64,000 nucleotides of DNA from Akkermansia muciniphila (GTDB lineage Bacteria; Pseudomonadota; Gammaproteobacteria; Burkholderiales; Burkholderiaceae_C). The notes beneath the pieces are model-generated. The model did not search any database. It was not told the origin of the DNA and saw nothing but the letters and a program-made list of their open reading frames with translations. The stretch spans positions 38,591 to 102,590 of the forward strand of contig CALQKH020000013.1 in NCBI GenBank assembly GCA_943331105.2. Reading direction: 5' to 3'. Both the position numbers and the translations under genes were made by a program. Numbering within the stretch: the first letter of the stretch is position 1; each line of letters starts with the position of its first letter. Below are positions 29,432 through 39,975 of the stretch, one piece after another.

Positions 29432-30334
29432 ATGCAGCACATCGGATTTGTCGGCGCTTCGGGTTTGATGGGCCATGGCATGGCCAAAAACATCCGGGCC
29501 AAGGGCTTTGATTTGTCGATCTCGGTCCATCAGCGCACCACGCCTGTACAAGACCTGTTAGCCGCAGGTGCACGTCAGGTGGGCACTCATGTCGATTTGG
29601 CCGCCTGCGATGCGGTGCTCATTTGTGTGACCGGCTCGCCCCAGGTCGAGGCGGTGGTGGCCGGGCCGGGCGGCTTGCTGTCCAAGGCTCGCTCGGGTCT
29701 GGTCATCATCGACACATCCACCAGCGAGCCCGACTCCACTCGGCGCCTGGCCGCCCTGTGCGCTGAGCATGGCGTGATTTATGTAGATGCGCCGCTTGCG
29801 CGCACGCCCATCGAGGCAGAGGCGGGCAAGCTCAACTCCATGGTGGGCGCATCGCCCGAGGTGTTCGCGCGCATTGAGCCGGTCATCCGGGCCTACAGCG
29901 AAAACGTGTTTCATGTGGGCGACATGGGTTCTGCCCACGTCATCAAACTGCTGAACAACTTTGTGGCGCAGGCCATTTGCACCGCCACGGCCGAGGCTTT
30001 TGCGGTGGGGGCCAAGTCGGGCGTGGACCTGGACCAACTGGTGCAGGTCATTTCGGCTGGCGGGGTCAATTCGGGACTGTTCCAGTTGATGGCCAAAACC
30101 TTGCAAGGTGATTACGGCGCGATGAAGTTTGAGCTGAACAATGCGGCCAAGGATTTGCGTTACTACTCGCACCTGACGGAAAGCGTGAAGGTGCCCTCCA
30201 TCATCGGCACCAGCGTGCACCAGGCCTTGAACACCGCTGTGGCATTGGGCTACGGCAGTGAGATGGTCCCCTCTCTGGTCAAGGCTCAGGCCCAGCTGAA
30301 CCAAGTGAACATCACCGGGACCACCCAAGGTTGA
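29432..30334 (+). CDS. NAD(P)-dependent 3-hydroxyisobutyrate dehydrogenase-like oxidoreductase
   Basis: IGFVGASGLMGHGMAKNIRAKGFDLS, VIKLLNNFVAQAI. Confidence 0.88.
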   Translation: MQHIGFVGASGLMGHGMAKNIRAKGFDLSISVHQRTTPVQDLLAAGARQVGTHVDLAACDAVLICVTGSPQVEAVVAGPGGLLSKARSGLVIIDTSTSEPDSTRRLAALCAEHGVIYVDAPLARTPIEAEAGKLNSMVGASPEVFARIEPVIRAYSENVFHVGDMGSAHVIKLLNNFVAQAICTATAEAFAVGAKSGVDLDQLVQVISAGGVNSGLFQLMAKTLQGDYGAMKFELNNAAKDLRYYSHLTESVKVPSIIGTSVHQALNTAVALGYGSEMVPSLVKAQAQLNQVNITGTTQG

Positions 30335-30365
30335 CGGGTGACGGTGACGGCATTCACCCTGGTCA

Positions 30366-32249
30366 TCAAGCTGCCCCGTTGCACACCCGCAGCACCTGCG
30401 GGCCGTAGGCTTCAAGCTTTTTCACGCCCAGTCCGCTGATGCCTTGCAGCTGCGCCAGGCTTTGGGGTGCGGCTTCGGCAATCGCGGCCAGCGTCGCGTC
30501 ATGAAAGATCACATATGCGGGCAGGTTGTGCTCTTTGGCCACTTCGGCGCGCCAGGCCTTGAGGTTGATGTAGCGCACCATCGCGTCTTGCCCCAGGTTG
30601 GCGGCGGCGGGTGATGGGGCGCTGCGGCTGCGTGTGCGCTTGTCGGCACGTTGGCTGGTGCTCTCGCGCAGCTGCACCGGCACATCGCCCTTCAGCACGG
30701 CGCGGGAGGCTTCGGTCAGGTGCAGGGTGCTGAAGCCTTCTTCGGTGTGCACATGCAGCGCGCCAATGGCGATGAGCTGGCGCATCACGGCGCGCAGTTG
30801 CTGCTCGCTGTACTCGGCCCCCACACCAAAGGTGCTGATGCTCTCGTGGCCGCGTTGCGCCACTTTTTCGGTTTTTTTGCCGCGCACGATGTCCATGGTG
30901 TGCGCCGCGCCAAAGCTGTGGCCGCTGGCTTGGTGGCAGCGGTACACGGTGGACAGCAGTTTGCGCGCCGCGTCGGTGCCGTCCCACACTTCGGGCGGGT
31001 TCAGGCAGTTGTCGCAATTGCCGCAATACGGCATGTACACGCCCTGGCTGCTCTCGGTTTGGCCTTGGTAGGTTTCGTCAAAATAGCTCAGCAAGCGCAC
31101 GCGGCGGCAGTCGGTGGCTTCGGCCAGGGCCAGCAGCGCGTCGAGCTTGCCGCGCATCACTTGCTTGAATTCTTCGCCCGCCGGGCTTTCGTCGATCATG
31201 CGGCGCTGGTTCACCACGTCTTGCAGGCCATAGGCCATCCACGCGTCCGACGCCAAGCCATCGCGCCCGGCGCGCCCGGTCTCTTGGTAATAGCCTTCGA
31301 TGTTTTTAGGCATGTCCAGGTGTGCCACAAAACGCACATCGGGTTTGTCGATGCCCATGCCGAAAGCGATGGTGGCCACCATCACCACGCCTTCTTCGCG
31401 CAAAAACTCGTTCTGGTGGCGCTGGCGCATCTCGGGGGGCAGCCCCGCGTGATAAGGGAGCGCATGGACGCCCGCCTCGCACAACATGGCGGCGATTTCT
31501 TCTACCCGTTTGCGCGATTGGCAATACACCACGCCCGCGGCTTCGGGGTGGTCGCGCTCAATGAAGCGCAGCAGCTGGGTACTGGCTTCTTTTTTCTCAA
31601 CGATGGTGTAGCGGATGTTGGGCCTGTCAAAGCTGCTGATGAACAGCTCGGCGCTTTCCAGCTGCAGCCGCTCGATGATGTCGGCACGCGTGAGCGCATC
31701 GGCCGTGGCGGTCAGCGCCACGCGCGGCACGCCGGGGTAGCGTTCGTGCAGCACCGTGAGGCCCCGGTATTCGGGCCTAAAGTCGTGGCCCCACTGGCTC
31801 ACGCAATGCGCTTCGTCGATGGCAAACAGGCTGAGCAGGCCGCGCTCTTGCAGCGAATCCATTTGCGCCAGAAAGCGGCCGTTGGTCACGCGTTCGGGCG
31901 CCGCGTAAAGCAAAGTGATTTTGCCGCGCAGCAAGCGGCGTTCAATGTCAGATGCTTCTTCGCTCGTCAGGGTTGAGTTCAAAAAAGCGGCGTTCACACC
32001 CGCTTCGTGCAGTGCGCCCACTTGGTCGTGCATCAGCGCGATCAGCGGCGACACCACCACCGTGATGCCGTGGCCAGCCCGCTGGCGTGCAATGGCCGGA
32101 ATTTGGTAACACAGCGATTTGCCCCCGCCTGTGGGCATGAGCACCAGCGCATCGCCCCCGGCCGCCACATGGTCGATGATGGCCTGCTGCGGTCCGCGAA
32201 AGGCGTCGTAGCCAAAAACTTCGCGCAGGATGGGGAGGTGGGGGGACAC
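30366..32249 (-). CDS. recQ: ATP-dependent DNA helicase RecQ
   Basis: [50 protein letters not shown] zinc motif, HRDC-like C-terminus. Confidence 0.96.
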   Translation of the reverse strand: MSPHLPILREVFGYDAFRGPQQAIIDHVAAGGDALVLMPTGGGKSLCYQIPAIARQRAGHGITVVVSPLIALMHDQVGALHEAGVNAAFLNSTLTSEEASDIERRLLRGKITLLYAAPERVTNGRFLAQMDSLQERGLLSLFAIDEAHCVSQWGHDFRPEYRGLTVLHERYPGVPRVALTATADALTRADIIERLQLESAELFISSFDRPNIRYTIVEKKEASTQLLRFIERDHPEAAGVVYCQSRKRVEEIAAMLCEAGVHALPYHAGLPPEMRQRHQNEFLREEGVVMVATIAFGMGIDKPDVRFVAHLDMPKNIEGYYQETGRAGRDGLASDAWMAYGLQDVVNQRRMIDESPAGEEFKQVMRGKLDALLALAEATDCRRVRLLSYFDETYQGQTESSQGVYMPYCGNCDNCLNPPEVWDGTDAARKLLSTVYRCHQASGHSFGAAHTMDIVRGKKTEKVAQRGHESISTFGVGAEYSEQQLRAVMRQLIAIGALHVHTEEGFSTLHLTEASRAVLKGDVPVQLRESTSQRADKRTRSRSAPSPAAANLGQDAMVRYINLKAWRAEVAKEHNLPAYVIFHDATLAAIAEAAPQSLAQLQGISGLGVKKLEAYGPQVLRVCNGAA

Positions 32250-32348
32250 TGGGGTTGGACGGCTGGTTAAGTGGGTGATTGTCCCCTATGGCGAGTGTCA
32301 ATTTCTGGCGGGTGTGGTGTGGGTGGGCGAGGGCGTGCACAGGGTTCC

Positions 32349-32555
32349 TCATACGGCGGGGGTACGCCAAAATCGTCACCCTCTGCCCGCCCTCACCCAC
32401 CCACAGCAGACCATGGGCTGCGCGGCATGCACACCCAGGGCCGTTGTTCATCACCCGTAAGGTTCGCGCGCTCTTCCAGCAAGGCTGACGACCACCACCA
32501 GCGTTTGGAAGGGGGCGGCGGCGGGCGACGATTTTGGCGTACCCCCGCCTCATGA
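32349..32555. repeat. Imperfect 29-bp inverted repeat (arms 32349-32377 and 32527-32555) enclosing about 150 bp
   Basis: tcatacggcgggggtacgccaaaatcgtc versus reverse complement of gacgattttggcgtacccccgcctcatga; similarity extends a few bases outward. Confidence 0.85.
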
Positions 32556-32582
32556 GGAGCCCGCCGCCGGCCCCTTCCAAAT

Positions 32583-32650
32583 GCGCCCAGCCGCGCCCAG
32601 CCGCGCCCAGCCGCGCCCAGCCGCGCCCAGCTGCGCCCAGCCGCGCCCAG
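32583..32650. repeat. 10-bp tandem repeat (ccgcgcccag)n, about 7 units
   Basis: Seen directly: gcgcccag ccgcgcccag x4 ctgcgcccag ccgcgcccag. Confidence 0.95.
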
Positions 32651-32695
32651 ACTCTGACAGCTCCCCCTGCATGGACAGCGTTACCATCCTTCCCC

Positions 32696-33415
32696 ATGCA
32701 CAAATCTGCCCTTGTTCTGTTTTCTGGTGGCCAAGACTCCACCACCTGCCTGGCCCATGCTTTGAGCCGTTACGAACGGGTCGAAACCCTGGCGTTTGAC
32801 TATGGCCAGCGCCACAAGGTCGAGCTGGACGCCCGCCTGAACGTGCTGGCTGCGATCAAGGCGCGGTTTCCGGCTTGGGCCCCCAAGATGGGTGAGGACC
32901 ACCTGCTGGACGCGGGCATCCTGGGGCAGATCAGCGAAACGTCTTTGACCCGCGACACGGCGATTGAGATGGAAAGCTCGGGCCTGCCCAACACCTTTGT
33001 GCCGGGGCGTAACCTGCTGTTCCTCACGTTGGCCGCCGCTTTGGCCTACCGCCGGGGCTTGCAGGTCATCGTCACCGGCGTGTGCGAGACCGATTTTTCG
33101 GGCTATCCGGATTGCCGCGATGACACCATGAAGGCCATGCAGGTGGCACTGTCCTTGGGCATGGACCGCAAGCTGTTGATCGAAACGCCCCTCATGTGGA
33201 TAGACAAAGCGCAAACTTGGCAACTGGCGCACGACTTGGGCCAACAAGCCGACCCGGCGCAAGGCGGGCAGGCGCTGGTGGACTTGATCGTGGAGCACAC
33301 CCACACTTGCTATTTGGGCGACCGCACGCAGCGCCACGATTGGGGCTATGGCTGTGGACAGTGTCCGGCATGCCAGTTGCGGGCAGCGGGCTTTGCGCGG
33401 TATGTGCAGCCCTGA
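32696..33415 (+). CDS. queC: 7-cyano-7-deazaguanine synthase
   Basis: [54 protein letters not shown]. Confidence 0.95.
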   Translation: MHKSALVLFSGGQDSTTCLAHALSRYERVETLAFDYGQRHKVELDARLNVLAAIKARFPAWAPKMGEDHLLDAGILGQISETSLTRDTAIEMESSGLPNTFVPGRNLLFLTLAAALAYRRGLQVIVTGVCETDFSGYPDCRDDTMKAMQVALSLGMDRKLLIETPLMWIDKAQTWQLAHDLGQQADPAQGGQALVDLIVEHTHTCYLGDRTQRHDWGYGCGQCPACQLRAAGFARYVQP

Positions 33416-33438
33416 GTTGGGCTTGCTTGTCAACTCCT

Positions 33439-33966
33439 TCAGGGCTCCTGATTCATGAAGGGAGTTTGTGCTTCGATGCGTCTGAGCAGAGACCAGAGTT
33501 GCTCGATTTCGGCCTCTGAAAACGTGGCCAACAGCCGTTCTTGCCGGGCCATGGCCGACTGGCAGAGTTCTTCATAAATCTTCAGGCCCTGCGGAGTGAG
33601 ATGGGCCATGGCCGCACGGCCTCGGCTACGGGTTTGTTCCACCTCGACCAAACCTTGCAGCGTCAAAACCTTCAGACTTTTGCTGGCTGCAGCGTAATCC
33701 AGATCGGCCATTTCAGCGACTTCACGCACGATGCGGTGAGAACTTTCGCCAATCGCCATCATCGTGCGCCACTCGGCCATGCCCAGATTGTGTTGTTTGC
33801 GGTAATGGTTGGACGCACCGTTGGCCAGCCGATTGGCCACCCCCATGATGTAAGCCGCAATGAACCGGTTGACCACAGCCTTATGGCCCGCTACAGGCGG
33901 CGGCTTGCGCGCGGCACGTGCGGGTGCCGCGTCGGTTTCCGTCAAAGGGAGTGGTTTTTGGGGCAT
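33439..33966 (-). CDS. MarR family transcriptional regulator
   Basis: NLGMAEWRTMMAIGESSHRIVREVAEMADLDYAAASKSLKVLTLQGLVEVEQTRSRGRAAMAHLTPQG. Confidence 0.9.
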   Translation of the reverse strand: MPQKPLPLTETDAAPARAARKPPPVAGHKAVVNRFIAAYIMGVANRLANGASNHYRKQHNLGMAEWRTMMAIGESSHRIVREVAEMADLDYAAASKSLKVLTLQGLVEVEQTRSRGRAAMAHLTPQGLKIYEELCQSAMARQERLLATFSEAEIEQLWSLLRRIEAQTPFMNQEP

Positions 33967-34075
33967 GTCGAGTTTTATAACCAATGACAACCGATTGTGA
34001 AGCATGTCGCGCAGGTGAAATTGATCATTGACAGTTCATTTATGGACATGTCAAGATAAACAGCATCCATGCACC

Positions 34076-34768
34076 ATGCCCGCCATTTCAAGAATTTCAA
34101 TGTCTCGCCCATTGCGCAGTAATTTTCCAAGAGGCTCGTATTTGTGGGCCGTTCGAAATGCCCAGTGGCAGGTGTTGGGTATTCCTGAAGAGGACTGCGA
34201 AAAACCCAAGATCGCCATCGTCAACAGCTCCTCGGGCTTGGCCGCCTGTTTTTCTCATCTGGATGGCATCGTGCCCGTGCTCAAAGAGGCGATTCGGGCG
34301 GCTGGTGGTGTTCCTTTTGAAATCCGTACCGCGGCCCCCAGCGACTTTGTCGTCGCGCCAGGGGCCAAAGGCGCTTACATGCTGGTGTCGCGGGATTTGG
34401 TGACCAACGACATCGATGGCGCCGGCCTGGGTTCCGAGGTGGCCTTGATCACCGATGGCCATTTGTCCGGGTTGGTCTGCAAAGGCCTGGTGGTGGCCGA
34501 GGTGTCACCCGAAGGTGCGGTGTGTGGCCCATTGGCCTTAGTCGAAGATGGCGACATGATCAGCATCGACCTGGACTCACAGCGTTGCGACTTGCTCGTG
34601 GACGAGGCCGTGCTGGCAGAAAGAAAGCGGCATTGGATACCACCTCCAAAACAGTTCGACAAGGGCTGGCTGCAGATTTACCGTCGCAACGTCAGTTCAC
34701 TGGCCCATGGCGCGGTGCTCATTGAGCCCCATGCTTCAAGCCGCAAACAGGAAAGACAAGGCGTATGA
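34076..34768 (+). pseudogene. Internally deleted IlvD/Edd-family dehydratase (N- and C-terminal parts fused in frame)
   Basis: N-part RGSYLWAVRNAQWQVLGIP...KPKIAIVNSSSGLAACFSHLDG...AAPSDF...SRDLVTNDID joined to C-part GLGSEVALITDGHLSG...VSPEGAVCGPLALVEDGD; middle with CDKT motif absent. Confidence 0.7.
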
Positions 34769-36240
34769 AAGACAGCAAAGTCATCACCACCGAGCGCACG
34801 GCAGAGCGGATTTTGGTGTCCGACATTTTTGGCCGCGATGGCCAAAAGACGCAACGCCCGGATCACGGATTCTGGGAAGAAAAAGGGCGCCGCATCCCGA
34901 TCTATCACCACTGCGATGTGCTGGTCGTCGGTGGAGGCCCTTCGGGCACAGCCGCTGCCGCAGCAGCGGCACGGGAAGGGGCGGATGTGACTTTGCTGGA
35001 GCGCTACAACCACTTGGGCGGCTTGTCCACGGGTGGGCTGGTGATTTGGATCGACCGCATGAGTGATTGGACAGGTCAGCTGGTCATCCGCGGTTTTGCC
35101 GAAGAATTGTTTGACCGTTTGCCTGCTGATGCTGTAGCCGGGCCAGGCCCGAGTGAATGGGGCTCGACCGACAGCAGCAAAACCGCGCATTGGTCGCAGC
35201 GCACCGCGTCTTACCACGGCGTGGTCACCTGGTCGCCCACCGTGGACCCCGAGCGTCTGAAGCTGCTGAGTCAGCAGATCATTCTGGAGCGCGGCGTCAA
35301 ACTGGTCTACCACTCCTGGGCCGCATTGCCCATCGTGGAAGATGGCGCTGTTAAAGGCGTGGTGTTCGAGAGCAAGGAAGGCCGCATGGCGATCATGGCC
35401 AAGGTGGTGGTCGACGCCACGGGTGACGGCGATTTGTTTGGCCGTGCAGGTGCCGAGTTTGACACCGACATCGAAGAAGCCGATGTGCACCACAGCATGA
35501 ACACTGCCTTCATGCTGGGCGGCGTGGACATGAACCGCTGGATTGCGTTCAAGGCCGGGCAGCCCGAGGCCTTCACCGCTTTCATGGCCAAAGGGCGTGC
35601 GCAATGCGGTTTGTTCGAGCGACCCTTTGTGTCCTGGCGCAACGATGTGGCCTTGTTCATGGGTCCTCGACAAACCGGCTATTCGGCACTCGATGTGGAT
35701 GACCTGACCACGGTCGAAGTTCGCTCGCACCAGGCCATGGAGCAGCATCTGAATTACTACAAGCAATATGCGCCAGGCTTTGAAAATGCCTTCATGATGC
35801 TCAGCGCTCCGCAGATTGGGGTGCGCCACACGCGTCGCCTCAAAGGAGTGGGCGCGGTGCTGCGTTCGCAGTGGCCCGCTGGCGTGGCTCTGCCCGACGA
35901 GGTGGGCGTGTCGCCCGCCGTGTCGCCCGCATTTCCGAATATTTCCATTCCATATGGCGCCTTGGTGCCTGCCTCTTTGGACGGTTTGCTGGCCCCTGGA
36001 CGGCATTTGTCATGCGATAAGAATTCGCATGGCTTCATGCGCGAAATTCCCCAGTGCTGGATCACCGGCCAGGCTGCCGGCGTTGCCGCTGCCTTGGCGG
36101 TGGCGCAGGGTGTGGCGCCGCGCGCGGTGGACATTGCGCAGCTGCAAGCGCGTTTGCAAAAGCAAGGCGTGTATCTGCGGCCACAAGCACCAACCAACGT
36201 GCGCCCAGATACCACCACGGCCACCGAAAGCGCCGCATGA
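34765..36240 (+). CDS. FAD-dependent oxidoreductase (PF12831-like)
   Basis: HCDVLVVGGGPSGTAAAAAAAREGADVTLLERYNHLGGLSTGGLV. Confidence 0.9.
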   Translation: MKDSKVITTERTAERILVSDIFGRDGQKTQRPDHGFWEEKGRRIPIYHHCDVLVVGGGPSGTAAAAAAAREGADVTLLERYNHLGGLSTGGLVIWIDRMSDWTGQLVIRGFAEELFDRLPADAVAGPGPSEWGSTDSSKTAHWSQRTASYHGVVTWSPTVDPERLKLLSQQIILERGVKLVYHSWAALPIVEDGAVKGVVFESKEGRMAIMAKVVVDATGDGDLFGRAGAEFDTDIEEADVHHSMNTAFMLGGVDMNRWIAFKAGQPEAFTAFMAKGRAQCGLFERPFVSWRNDVALFMGPRQTGYSALDVDDLTTVEVRSHQAMEQHLNYYKQYAPGFENAFMMLSAPQIGVRHTRRLKGVGAVLRSQWPAGVALPDEVGVSPAVSPAFPNISIPYGALVPASLDGLLAPGRHLSCDKNSHGFMREIPQCWITGQAAGVAAALAVAQGVAPRAVDIAQLQARLQKQGVYLRPQAPTNVRPDTTTATESAA

Positions 36241-37520
36241 AACTCTCGTCGCAAGAGCAAGCCATGTTCGATGGTGCGCAAGGACCGGCAGTTCAAAAAG
36301 CCATGGACTTGCTGGTGCGCTATGGCCGTGCCTTGGGTGCCGAGCGCCTGGTGGAAACGAACAACGTCGTGGCTTCGGTCAGTGCCACAACGCCCTTCAT
36401 GCGTGACTTTGCCCGTCAGAACGGGGGCATGGACGCGGTGTTCTCGCAGTTCAGCTTGGACAGCGACGAGGTGGTGAAGATCCCCAAGATCAAGGCCTTC
36501 ACCACCCACACGCAACTGGGCTTTGATCCGGAACAGGCCCCCCGCATGGGCGTGGACGAAGAGGCGGTGCATTTCTTTCGCAAAGGCGAGGCCTTCACCA
36601 CGGGTCTGGGCATTCAGGCCACCAACACCTGCACGCCTTATCAGGTGGGCAACATCCCCACGCGAGGCGAGCACTGCGCTTGGATGGAGTCATCGGCAGT
36701 GGTCTATTGCAACTCGGTGCTGGGCGCGCGCACCAACACCGAAGGCCGGGAAAGCGTAGGCGCTGCCATGCTCACGGGCCGCATTCCGTATTGGGGTTAT
36801 CACCTCGACGAAAATCGATTGGGCACTCACCTGATCGAGGTGGCCACGCCCATTGAATCCACCGCAGACTGGGGTTTGCTGGGTTACTGGATCGGCGACA
36901 AGTTGCAAGAAAAAGTGCCGGTGGTCACCGGCATTGGCAAAACGCCCAACTTGGCCCGGCTCAAACATTTTGGGGCGTCGGCTTCGTCTTCGGGGGGCGT
37001 GGAGATGTACCACATCGTGGGCATCACACCCGAGGCGATGACCCTGGAGCAGGCCTTAGGCCAGCGCAAGCCGACAGAGGTTTTGCGCTTTGATGCGCGT
37101 GAAAAACAAGTTATTTTGGACAAGCTCAACAGCACCGGAAAAGACACAAAAGTGGACTATGTGATGCTGGGTTGCCCGCACTACAGCATGGAGCAGTTGT
37201 GGGAGCTGACACAACTGATCGAGGGCCGAAAGGTCCACCCTGATTGCGAGTTGTGGATTTTCACGCCGCGCAGCACCAAGGCTTTGTGTGATCAAAACGG
37301 CTTCACCCACATCATTGAAGCAGCCGGTGGGCACATCCTCTCGGACAGTTGCTCAGCCATGAGCCGGGCCATGCCCAAAGGCACGCGCGTGGTGGCCATG
37401 GACTCGGCCAAACAAACCCATTACTTGCCCGCCATCTTGGGCGTACAGGCCTGGTTTGGCAGCACCGCAGATTGCGTGGAAGCCGCTTGCACGGGACGCT
37501 GGCAAGGGGGTCTGACATGA
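36237..37520 (+). CDS. Aconitase X (AcnX/DUF521) catalytic subunit
   Basis: ATNTCTPYQVGNIPTRGEHCAWMESSAVVYCNSVLGARTNTEGRES, VMLGCPHYS; ATGA overlap upstream. Confidence 0.9.
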   Translation: MKLSSQEQAMFDGAQGPAVQKAMDLLVRYGRALGAERLVETNNVVASVSATTPFMRDFARQNGGMDAVFSQFSLDSDEVVKIPKIKAFTTHTQLGFDPEQAPRMGVDEEAVHFFRKGEAFTTGLGIQATNTCTPYQVGNIPTRGEHCAWMESSAVVYCNSVLGARTNTEGRESVGAAMLTGRIPYWGYHLDENRLGTHLIEVATPIESTADWGLLGYWIGDKLQEKVPVVTGIGKTPNLARLKHFGASASSSGGVEMYHIVGITPEAMTLEQALGQRKPTEVLRFDAREKQVILDKLNSTGKDTKVDYVMLGCPHYSMEQLWELTQLIEGRKVHPDCELWIFTPRSTKALCDQNGFTHIIEAAGGHILSDSCSAMSRAMPKGTRVVAMDSAKQTHYLPAILGVQAWFGSTADCVEAACTGRWQGGLT

Positions 37521-37957
37521 GTGAAATCTTGACCAAAATCATCTTGCGTGGTCGCTGCGTGGTCCCCGGCGTGAGCGAAGGCGAGGCGCTGGTTACCGGT
37601 CAGCAGATTTCGGGTTGGGGGGGCATTGACTCTCGCACCGGCACGATCGTGGAGACGCGCCACGAATTGCGAGACATCAGTTTTGCCGGCAAGGTGCTGG
37701 TTTTTCCTGGCGCCAAAGGTTCCTCGGGTTGGTCCAATGCTTTTCATTTGACGCGTACCTTTGGCGTCGCCCCCGCAGCCATGTTGTTCAATGAAATGAC
37801 CACCAAAGTGGCGCTGGGCGCGGTGGTCACCCGTGCGCCGTGCATGACCGATTTTGACCAGAATCCGCTGGATGTGATCGAGACCGGCGATTGGGTTCGG
37901 GTCGACGCGGATCAAGGCGTGGTGGAAATCACCAAACGTCCATCTTCTCAACCCTAG
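37517..37957 (+). CDS. AcnX swivel subunit (DUF126)
   Basis: GVSEGEALVTGQQISGWGGIDSRTGTI, VLVFPGAKGSSGWS; ATGA overlap with AcnX large subunit. Confidence 0.9.
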   Translation: MSEILTKIILRGRCVVPGVSEGEALVTGQQISGWGGIDSRTGTIVETRHELRDISFAGKVLVFPGAKGSSGWSNAFHLTRTFGVAPAAMLFNEMTTKVALGAVVTRAPCMTDFDQNPLDVIETGDWVRVDADQGVVEITKRPSSQP

Positions 37958-37967
37958 GAGTTTTTGC

Positions 37968-38930
37968 ATGCGTTTATTTCTTCGTTTTGCACCGTTGGTG
38001 TTGATGGGTAGTTGCTTGAGTTGGGGTCCTGCGATGGGTGCCGATTTCCCCTCCAAAACCGTGCGTCTGGTGGTGCCCTTTCCGCCAGGCGGTGCCACAG
38101 ATGCCTTGGCTCGCCTGATGGCCGAAAAGCTCAGCGACAAGTGGAAGCAGCCGGTCATCGTGGACAACAAGCCCGGAGCCAACACGGCCATCGGGACCGA
38201 TGTGGTGGCCAAATCTGCGCCCGACGGTCATGTGGTGGGCATCGTCACCGGATCGCATGTGACCAACCCCTTGTTGGGTGCCAAATTGCCATACGACACG
38301 CTCAAGGACTTGACGGGTGTGATGATGCTGACCCGGTTTCACATGGGCATTTATGCACATCCTTCCTTGCCTGCCAACACGCCGGCAGAATTGATCGAAC
38401 TGGCCAAGCAAAAACCGCCATTGGCCTACGCCGCAGCCACCACCCAGTCGTATTTGGGCATGAGCCTGCTCAACATGATGACCAAATCTCCCATGGAGTA
38501 CGTCGCCTACAAGGGCAGTGCGCAAGCCATCAATGATGTTTTGGGTGGTCACATCAAACTGATGATTGATCCCGTCCTGCACAGCACGTTGCAGCACGTG
38601 CAATCGGGCAAGCTCAAACTGATCGGCACGCTCAGCACCAAGCCCGCAGATTTGACGCCCAACATCCCGGCTTTTGGCAAGCTGGTGCCAGGGTATGACT
38701 TTTCGGGTGTCTTTGGTCTGGTCGCGCGCGCGGGCACGCCCCCGGCCTTGGTCAGGCAAATACGCCAAGACTTTGCCAGTGTGATGCAGCAGCCCGAGGT
38801 GGCCGAGCGCATTCGATCCATCGGCCAAGAGGCAATCGCCTCTACCCCTGAGGAATACAACGCCTACATTCTTGAAGAAATGAAGAAATGGGCGCCTGTG
38901 GTCCAAGCCACTGGCGCCAAGATTGATTGA
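37968..38930 (+). CDS. Tripartite tricarboxylate transporter substrate-binding protein (Bug/TctC)
   Basis: FPSKTVRLVVPFPPGGATDALARLMAEKLSDKWKQPVIVDNKPGANTAIGTD. Confidence 0.93.
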   Translation: MRLFLRFAPLVLMGSCLSWGPAMGADFPSKTVRLVVPFPPGGATDALARLMAEKLSDKWKQPVIVDNKPGANTAIGTDVVAKSAPDGHVVGIVTGSHVTNPLLGAKLPYDTLKDLTGVMMLTRFHMGIYAHPSLPANTPAELIELAKQKPPLAYAAATTQSYLGMSLLNMMTKSPMEYVAYKGSAQAINDVLGGHIKLMIDPVLHSTLQHVQSGKLKLIGTLSTKPADLTPNIPAFGKLVPGYDFSGVFGLVARAGTPPALVRQIRQDFASVMQQPEVAERIRSIGQEAIASTPEEYNAYILEEMKKWAPVVQATGAKID

Positions 38931-38960
38931 CCTTAATCCCCTTGCACATCAGGAGACCCC

Positions 38961-39941
38961 ATGACACACCCTATTTCTCGTCGTTCTTTTGGTTTGAGTG
39001 TGACGGCTGCAGCGGCAACGGCTGTCGCGCCGCAAGTGTTTGCGCAGCCCAGCTTTCCCAGCAAGCCCGTGACCTTGATCGTGCCCAACGCGCCGGGTGG
39101 CGCCATTGATATCCTGGCACGCTCGCTGCAACAGCACCTGCAGTCTGTGTGGGGCCAGTCCGTCATTGTGGAGTACAAACCAGGCGCTGGCACCGCCTTG
39201 GGCACTGACTTCGCAGCCAAGGCGACGCCCGATGGGCACACGCTGTGTTTGGTGGCCACCCCGCATGTGATCAATCCGGCTTTGCGTCAATTGCCGTTTG
39301 ACACCGTCAAAGATCTCTCAGGCATCACCATTTTGGGAACGTCCAATGTCCTCATTTCAGCCACGCCCGCTTATGCGGCCAACAACCTCAAGGATGTGAT
39401 GGAGCTGGTCAAGAAAAACCCGACCAAGTTCGCTTATGCAAGCCCGGGCAGTGGCAGCTCCATGCACTTTGCGATGGAGTTGCTCAAGCAACGCGCGGGA
39501 ATCGAGTTGTTGCATGCCCCCTTCAAAGGCAGTGGCCCGGCTTACCCGGAGGTTTTTTCCGGGCGCATCGACTTTTTGGTGGATCCCTTGTTCTCCAGCT
39601 TGCCGCATGTTAAGTCGGGCAGGCTCAAACCGATCGCAGTGACAGGGCCGCGCCGTTCACCCTTGGCCCCCGAAATTCCCACAGTGGCCGAGCTTTATCC
39701 GGGCTTCAATGTGCAAAGTATGTTTGGCATGGTGGTGGCCAGTGGCACGCCGCGCAACGTGGTCCAAAAAATCTATGCCGATTTGATCACCGTCTTGAAA
39801 AAGCCCGAAGTGATTGAAAAAATGGCCTCTTTGGGTTTGGAGCCCAATCCCATCACACCTGAGCAGTTCGATGTGACCATCAAGGAAGACATCGAGCGCT
39901 GGACCAAGCTGGTCAAGAGTGCGAACATCAAACTGGATTGA
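38961..39941 (+). CDS. Tripartite tricarboxylate transporter substrate-binding protein (Bug/TctC)
   Basis: FPSKPVTLIVPNAPGGAIDILARSLQQHLQSVWGQSVIVEYKPGAGTALGTD. Confidence 0.93.
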   Translation: MTHPISRRSFGLSVTAAAATAVAPQVFAQPSFPSKPVTLIVPNAPGGAIDILARSLQQHLQSVWGQSVIVEYKPGAGTALGTDFAAKATPDGHTLCLVATPHVINPALRQLPFDTVKDLSGITILGTSNVLISATPAYAANNLKDVMELVKKNPTKFAYASPGSGSSMHFAMELLKQRAGIELLHAPFKGSGPAYPEVFSGRIDFLVDPLFSSLPHVKSGRLKPIAVTGPRRSPLAPEIPTVAELYPGFNVQSMFGMVVASGTPRNVVQKIYADLITVLKKPEVIEKMASLGLEPNPITPEQFDVTIKEDIERWTKLVKSANIKLD

Positions 39942-39975
39942 CCCCCAGCCCACCAGCAGATAGACAGGTCACAGC

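Noticed and set aside
30651-31976. 441-aa plus-strand ORF opposite recQ
   Set aside because: Antisense to strongly conserved RecQ motifs; compositionally biased.
32583-32650. Possible CRISPR-like array
   Set aside because: Units are 10 bp with no spacers; a simple tandem repeat.
32534-32695. N-terminal extension of the queC ORF through the tandem repeats
   Set aside because: The extension ([10 protein letters not shown] repeats) is translation of the 10-bp array; QueC homology begins at the ATG at 32696.
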